8,781 nt of DNA, taken from contig CALJLV010000024.1 in NCBI GenBank assembly GCA_937982505.1, positions 1 through 8,781 of the forward strand, given 5' to 3'. This DNA comes from an uncultured Desulfobacteraceae bacterium. GTDB taxonomy: Bacteria > Desulfobacterota > Desulfobacteria > Desulfobacterales > UBA2174. The notes beneath the pieces are model-generated. The model worked only from the letters and a program-made list of their open reading frames with translations, made no database searches and was not told the DNA's origin. Position 1 is the first letter of the stretch. Each line of letters begins with the position of its first letter. Shown piece by piece: positions 6,150 through 8,781 of the stretch. A program made the position numbers and the translations under genes.

Positions 6150-6162
6150 GGGGAGGTGCGTG

Positions 6163-6402
6163 ATGAACCACTCGCGGTTGTCAGAGCCCTTGGGGGACCC
6201 ACGGCAGGTTGCCCTTTTGCTGCGCGAGGCCGCGGCACGGATCACCGAGGCCTATGCGCTGCTGCGCCAGTCGGGGCCCCAGAACGAGGCCCAGCGCTGG
6301 GATGATGGCGCGGCCTGGCAGTTGGAATCTCTGCAAACGGCCATCGATACCTGCCTGGTGTGGGAACAGCGGTTGACCCGGGCGGCGCTCAACCAAGAAT
6401 AG
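6163..6402 (+). CDS. Small hypothetical protein, 79 residues
   Basis: I do not recognise this protein. It is a short, apparently soluble, mostly helical product rich in alanine, leucine and glutamine (for example REAAARITEAYALLRQ and AAWQLESLQTAIDTCL), with one cysteine and three tryptophans and no signal peptide or membrane segment. ATG 6163 is supported by GGGAGGT 5 bases upstream. The same frame is open much further upstream, but that stretch crosses the HU gene and its terminator and is not coding. It lies 59 bases before another small gene on the same strand, so the two may form a unit. The coding call rests on the good ribosome-binding site and a protein-like composition; no function can be assigned. 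Confidence 0.6.
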   Translation: MNHSRLSEPLGDPRQVALLLREAAARITEAYALLRQSGPQNEAQRWDDGAAWQLESLQTAIDTCLVWEQRLTRAALNQE

Positions 6403-6461
6403 ACGGCCGCACCACGGGTCGCCGGATGGCTGGCCAGGATTGCCCGCAAGGTAGGTTGGCG

Positions 6462-6698
6462 ATGACGAGCACGAAAAAAAGCCCCGCGGACTGGATTCCC
6501 GTTTGTCCTTCGCGGCCGGAGGACGCTCGAAGCTACGATATCCGCCTCGAGGACGGCACAGTGGTGACGGGGGTGGAATACTGGGATCACGGGGCCGGCT
6601 TTGACCCCCTGCCCCCCGGGGAGCGCTCCGCCTTCGGCGATGCCGCGGTGCGCTATCCGCTGCGCGTGGTGCGCGCCTTCCGGCCGCATCGGCCGTGA
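6462..6698 (+). CDS. Small hypothetical protein, 78 residues
   Basis: I do not recognise this protein. After a short polar N-terminus (MTSTKKSPADWIPV) it looks like a small beta-rich domain with a turn motif LEDGTVVTGVEYWD (about 29-42), then PLPPGE and a basic tail ending RPHRP. There is no signal peptide, membrane segment or metal motif. The WIPV...PED opening loosely recalls small phage-type DUF551 proteins, but I would not assign it to them. ATG 6462 follows AAGGTAGG by 6 bases; an in-frame ATG at 6426 lacks such a site. It follows the 79-residue gene by 59 bases and converges on the minus-strand NifX-like gene, whose stop codon is only 12 bases away, leaving no room for a separate terminator. 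Confidence 0.6.
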   Translation: MTSTKKSPADWIPVCPSRPEDARSYDIRLEDGTVVTGVEYWDHGAGFDPLPPGERSAFGDAAVRYPLRVVRAFRPHRP

Positions 6699-6710
6699 GG
6701 CCGGGACGGT

Positions 6711-7193
6711 TCAATCCATCTGGCCGCGCAAGCGGCGTTCCAGCCGGGTGCCGCAGCGGGGACAGCGCTGCGTGAAGCACGGCAGACCCGCGTCATCGTT
6801 GCGGTAGCCGCAGTTTTCGCAGAAACACACCCCGCCGGCCGAAGGCTTTTCGGCGCCCGGGGCCAAGATCCCTCCCGCCTCCTGAAATCCTTTCACCTCC
6901 AAAAGAGCCTTCAACGGCCCGGTGCGGTTCTCGACGACTTGAATGCCGTCCTGCTCGAGGATCGGGCGGGCGTTGGGCCCCACCCTGCCGCTGACGACCC
7001 GCGCGATTCCCCGGCCCGTCAGGGCGCGGGCCGCCTGCACGCCGGCGCCCCCCGGGGCCCCGTGGCCGGGGTTGGCCACCACCTCGATGGCCCCCGTTTG
7101 CGGATCCACGATGAGAAAATGGCGGCAGCGGCCGAAGTTGGGATGGAGCTGCCCGTCCAGGTCGGTGGCGTCGGTGCTCAGGGCGATCTTCAT
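6711..7193 (-). CDS. NifX/NifB-C-like dinitrogenase iron-molybdenum cofactor-binding domain protein with zinc-ribbon tail
   Basis: A 160-residue cytoplasmic protein. The N-terminal two thirds are a NifX/NafY-type fold: MKIALST at the start, LHPNFGRCRHFLIVD (16-30) with the characteristic histidine, phenylalanine and Cys23, then an alternating alpha/beta stretch with GIARVVSGRVGPNA and GIQVV. This domain carries or stores iron-sulfur/FeMo-cofactor precursors in nitrogen fixers, but many copies in anaerobes are unrelated to nitrogen fixation. The C-terminus adds cysteines 123, 125, 128, 139, 144 and 147; C125-x2-C128 and C144-x2-C147 look like a zinc ribbon or rubredoxin-like knuckle. ATG at 7193 (complement) has AAGGAG 6 bases upstream. 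No nif gene is visible nearby. It is downstream of dctM on the same strand, separated by 86 bases containing a strong hairpin, so it may have its own promoter. The role is unknown; metal or cluster handling is an inference. Confidence 0.85.
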   Translation of the reverse strand: MKIALSTDATDLDGQLHPNFGRCRHFLIVDPQTGAIEVVANPGHGAPGGAGVQAARALTGRGIARVVSGRVGPNARPILEQDGIQVVENRTGPLKALLEVKGFQEAGGILAPGAEKPSAGGVCFCENCGYRNDDAGLPCFTQRCPRCGTRLERRLRGQMD

Positions 7194-7231
7194 GCGTTTC
7201 TCCTTTTCCCGTGGATCAGACCCTGGCGCAT

Positions 7232-7259
7232 CCGCGGCCGTCCGTCAAGACGGCCGCGG
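7232..7259 (+). terminator. Strong 11-bp hairpin with T-rich flank on the plus strand, between dctM and the NifX-like gene
   Basis: CCGCGGCCGTC (7232-7242) is perfectly complementary to GACGGCCGCGG (7249-7259), with a 6-base loop. On the plus strand it is followed by TCTTGTTTTGT (7260-7270). On the minus strand, the direction of the two flanking genes, it is followed by mixed GC sequence. The intrinsic-terminator geometry therefore faces rightward, against the genes. It may block antisense transcription into dctM, or act as an mRNA-stabilising stem after dctM. Confidence 0.45.
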
Positions 7260-7279
7260 TCTTGTTTTGTCCCGGCGGG

Positions 7280-8596
7280 TTAGCGGGCCAGGTAGGCCGG
7301 CAGCCAGGTGACGATCTGGGGAAAAGTCATGATGATCAGCAGGCCGATCACCTGCAGGACCATGAACTGCATCATCCCGATGTAGATGTCCTTGAGCTGC
7401 CAGTCCGGTACCACCCCCTTGAGAAAGTAGGCCGACAGGGCCACCGGCGGGGAGAGCCAGGCCGTTTGCAGGGTGACGGCCACCAGGGTGCAGAACCACA
7501 GCAGGTTGTATTCCATCTGGCGCACCAGGGGCATGAGGATGGGGACGATGATCAGCACGATGGGCACCCACTCCAGGGGCCAGCCGAGCACGAAGATCAG
7601 GGCCATGATGAGCAGGATCATCACCATGGGATCCAGATCGAGGCCCATGAGCAGGTTGGTGAGCAAGGTGGCCGATCCCAGGCGGGAAAAGACGGCGCCG
7701 AAGAAATTGGAGGCCGCCACCAGCAGCAGGATCATGGCCGAGATTTCCAGGGTGCGGTACATGGACTTGCGCAGCCCGGCCCAGGTCATGCGCCGGTAGG
7801 CCAACGTCATCACCAGGGCGCCGAAGGCGCCGGCCGCCGCGCCTTCGGTGGGGGTGGCGATGCCGGCCATGATGCTGCCCAGGGTGGCCAGCACCAGGGT
7901 CGACACCGGAACGACCCCGATGGCCAGCTCCTTGATCACCCAGGCCGCGGAGGTGGGGCGCAGCTCCACCGGCAGGGGCGGGCCGAGCTCGGGGTTGATC
8001 AGGCAGCGTACCAGCGTGTAGGCGATGTAGATCCCGGCCAGCAGGATTCCCGGCAGGATGGCCGCGGCGAACAGGTCGGTGACCGGCACGCCCACCACCG
8101 GGCCCATGACCACCAGCATGATGCTCGGAGGGATCAGGATCCCCAGGGTGCCGCCGGCCGAGATGCATCCGGCCGAAAGGCGCACGTTGTACTTGCTTTC
8201 GCGCATGGTGGGGGCCGCCATGACCCCCAGCAGGGTGATGGAAGAGCCGACGATCCCCGTGGCGGCGGCAAAGATCGTCGCCGTGGCGGTCACCGCCAGG
8301 TAGAGCGAGCCGGGCAGCCGGGCCAGCATGGACTGGAAGGCCTTGAAGAGCCGGTCCATCAGGCCCGAGTTTTCCAGCAGGTAGCCCATGAAGAGAAAAA
8401 ACGGCACTGCCGAGAGGACCGTGTCGGTCATGACAGCGCAGAACTGCAGGCTCATCAGGTTGAAGACCACCTTGCCGATGCCCACGTACCCGGTCACCAG
8501 GCTGAGGATGATCAGGGTGAACGAGATGGGAAAGCCGACGCAGATGAAGATGAACAGGCTCGCCAGGGCGAGCAATCCGATGATGTCAGGGCTCAT
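7280..8596 (-). CDS. dctM: TRAP transporter large permease subunit (DctM family)
   Basis: A 438-residue inner-membrane protein with about twelve predicted membrane segments, the channel subunit of a tripartite ATP-independent periplasmic transporter that imports organic acids with a sodium ion gradient. Family hallmarks are an N-terminal segment ending VGFPISFTL, the re-entrant loop AGGTLGILIPPSIML (147-161) and the second-half GIATPTEGAAAGA (245-257), the best-known DctM signature. Length is normal (about 425-445). The WPLEWVPIVLIIVPI and WLSPPVALSAYFLKGV stretches suggest the subgroup often labelled mannitol/chloroaromatic or aromatic/keto-acid TRAP, a weak inference from memory. ATG at 8596 (complement) has GAGGAG 10 bases upstream. 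The dctQ stop lies 18 bases before it, so the two are cotranscribed; the binding-protein gene dctP is not in the window. The substrate is unknown. Confidence 0.95.
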   Translation of the reverse strand: MSPDIIGLLALASLFIFICVGFPISFTLIILSLVTGYVGIGKVVFNLMSLQFCAVMTDTVLSAVPFFLFMGYLLENSGLMDRLFKAFQSMLARLPGSLYLAVTATATIFAAATGIVGSSITLLGVMAAPTMRESKYNVRLSAGCISAGGTLGILIPPSIMLVVMGPVVGVPVTDLFAAAILPGILLAGIYIAYTLVRCLINPELGPPLPVELRPTSAAWVIKELAIGVVPVSTLVLATLGSIMAGIATPTEGAAAGAFGALVMTLAYRRMTWAGLRKSMYRTLEISAMILLLVAASNFFGAVFSRLGSATLLTNLLMGLDLDPMVMILLIMALIFVLGWPLEWVPIVLIIVPILMPLVRQMEYNLLWFCTLVAVTLQTAWLSPPVALSAYFLKGVVPDWQLKDIYIGMMQFMVLQVIGLLIIMTFPQIVTWLPAYLAR

Positions 8597-8614
8597 GGCA
8601 GGCGCGCTCCTCGG

Positions 8615-8728
8615 CTAGGTTTCCACCCCTTCGGTTTCCCCGTGCAGGTCCACGCCGGTGGATGCGGCGTACAGGCTCTTGACCAGTTCCGACACCCCCT
8701 GCAGGAGCAGAAGGAAAGTGGCCACGGG
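8615..8728 (-). CDS. dctQ: TRAP transporter small permease subunit (DctQ family), C-terminal fragment
   Basis: The last 37 codons and the stop (TAG on the complement of 8615-8617) of a gene that runs off the right end of the insert, where adapter begins at 8729. The fragment starts PVATFLLLLQGVSELVKSLYAAS, the end of a last membrane helix followed by QGxxEL, which is typical of the DctQ C-terminus, then a polar tail ending TEGVET. DctQ is the four-helix membrane partner that joins DctM in the complex. Identification rests on this short motif and on its position 18 bases upstream of dctM in the same orientation, the standard order dctQ-dctM. The truncation is technical (end of sequenced insert), not a biological mutation. 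Confidence 0.8.
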   Translation of the reverse strand, partial: PVATFLLLLQGVSELVKSLYAASTGVDLHGETEGVET

Positions 8729-8781
8729 AGATCGGAAGAGCACACGTCTGAACTCCAGTCACGTAAGTCCATCTCGTATGC
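8729..8781. other. Illumina TruSeq-type adapter with index (sequencing artefact)
   Basis: AGATCGGAAGAGC at 8729-8741 begins the TruSeq read-1-side index adapter. The 34-base adapter (8729-8762) is followed by an 8-base index, GTAAGTCC (8763-8770), and ATCTCGTATGC (8771-8781), the start of the P7 flow-cell sequence. It is the reverse complement of the adapter at bases 13-46. Nothing to the right of 8728 is genomic. Confidence 0.98.

Noticed and set aside
5596..6162. N-terminal extension of the 79-residue gene back to 5596
   Set aside because: The frame stays open by chance through the HU gene in another frame and through two terminator hairpins; the ribosome-binding site at 6151-6157 fixes the start at 6163.
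13..8762. 34-bp terminal inverted repeats, as of a transposon
   Set aside because: The repeats are the Illumina adapter in two orientations; there is no transposase and the sequence between is ordinary chromosomal genes.

Overview
The window is 8,781 bases of GC-rich bacterial DNA carrying ordinary, densely packed chromosomal genes. The gene content (a large fatty-acid-type acyl-CoA dehydrogenase, a TauE/SafE permease, a YhdH/AcuI reductase, a NifX-like cofactor-binding protein and a TRAP transporter) and the codon use suggest a strictly or facultatively anaerobic proteobacterium-like organism. A sulfate-reducing Desulfobacterota (former Deltaproteobacteria) is my best guess, but nothing here fixes the taxonomy. 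Both ends are not biological: bases 1-46 and 8729-8781 are Illumina TruSeq-type adapter with index sequence, in opposite orientations. The genuine insert is therefore about 47-8728, and the contig was probably assembled from untrimmed reads.

Layout, left to right. 47-288 is a leader with a consensus-like -35 box. Four plus-strand genes follow: an acyl-CoA dehydrogenase (289-1989), a TSUP/TauE-SafE membrane permease (2112-2852), a PLP-dependent lyase of the sphingosine-1-phosphate lyase/group II decarboxylase type (2927-4369), and a YhdH/AcuI-type NADPH oxidoreductase (4431-5444). After a 281-base regulatory gap comes an HU-type histone-like gene (5726-5998) with a good terminator behind it. 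Two small uncharacterised plus-strand genes follow (6163-6402 and 6462-6698). The strand then switches. On the minus strand lie a NifX/NifB-C-like protein with a zinc-ribbon tail (6711-7193), a TRAP transporter large permease dctM (7280-8596) and the last 37 codons of the TRAP small permease dctQ (8615-8728), which is cut off by the adapter.

How they may work together. The first four genes share a strand with gaps of roughly 60-120 bases. Between them they supply acyl-CoA oxidation, retro-aldol or decarboxylation chemistry on an amino-substituted substrate, enal or enoyl-CoA reduction, and anion export. That is compatible with breakdown of a lipid-like amino compound, but several internal hairpins and a palindrome suggest the genes may also be transcribed separately. 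HU is an independent housekeeping unit. The dctQM pair takes up an organic acid, with the solute-binding protein gene presumably outside the window. I see no tRNA, rRNA, CRISPR array, insertion sequence, prophage or defence system. I find no convincing new system; the points worth a second look are the S1P-lyase-like/TSUP neighbourhood, the NifX-zinc ribbon protein, the two orphan small genes and several strong intergenic hairpins.
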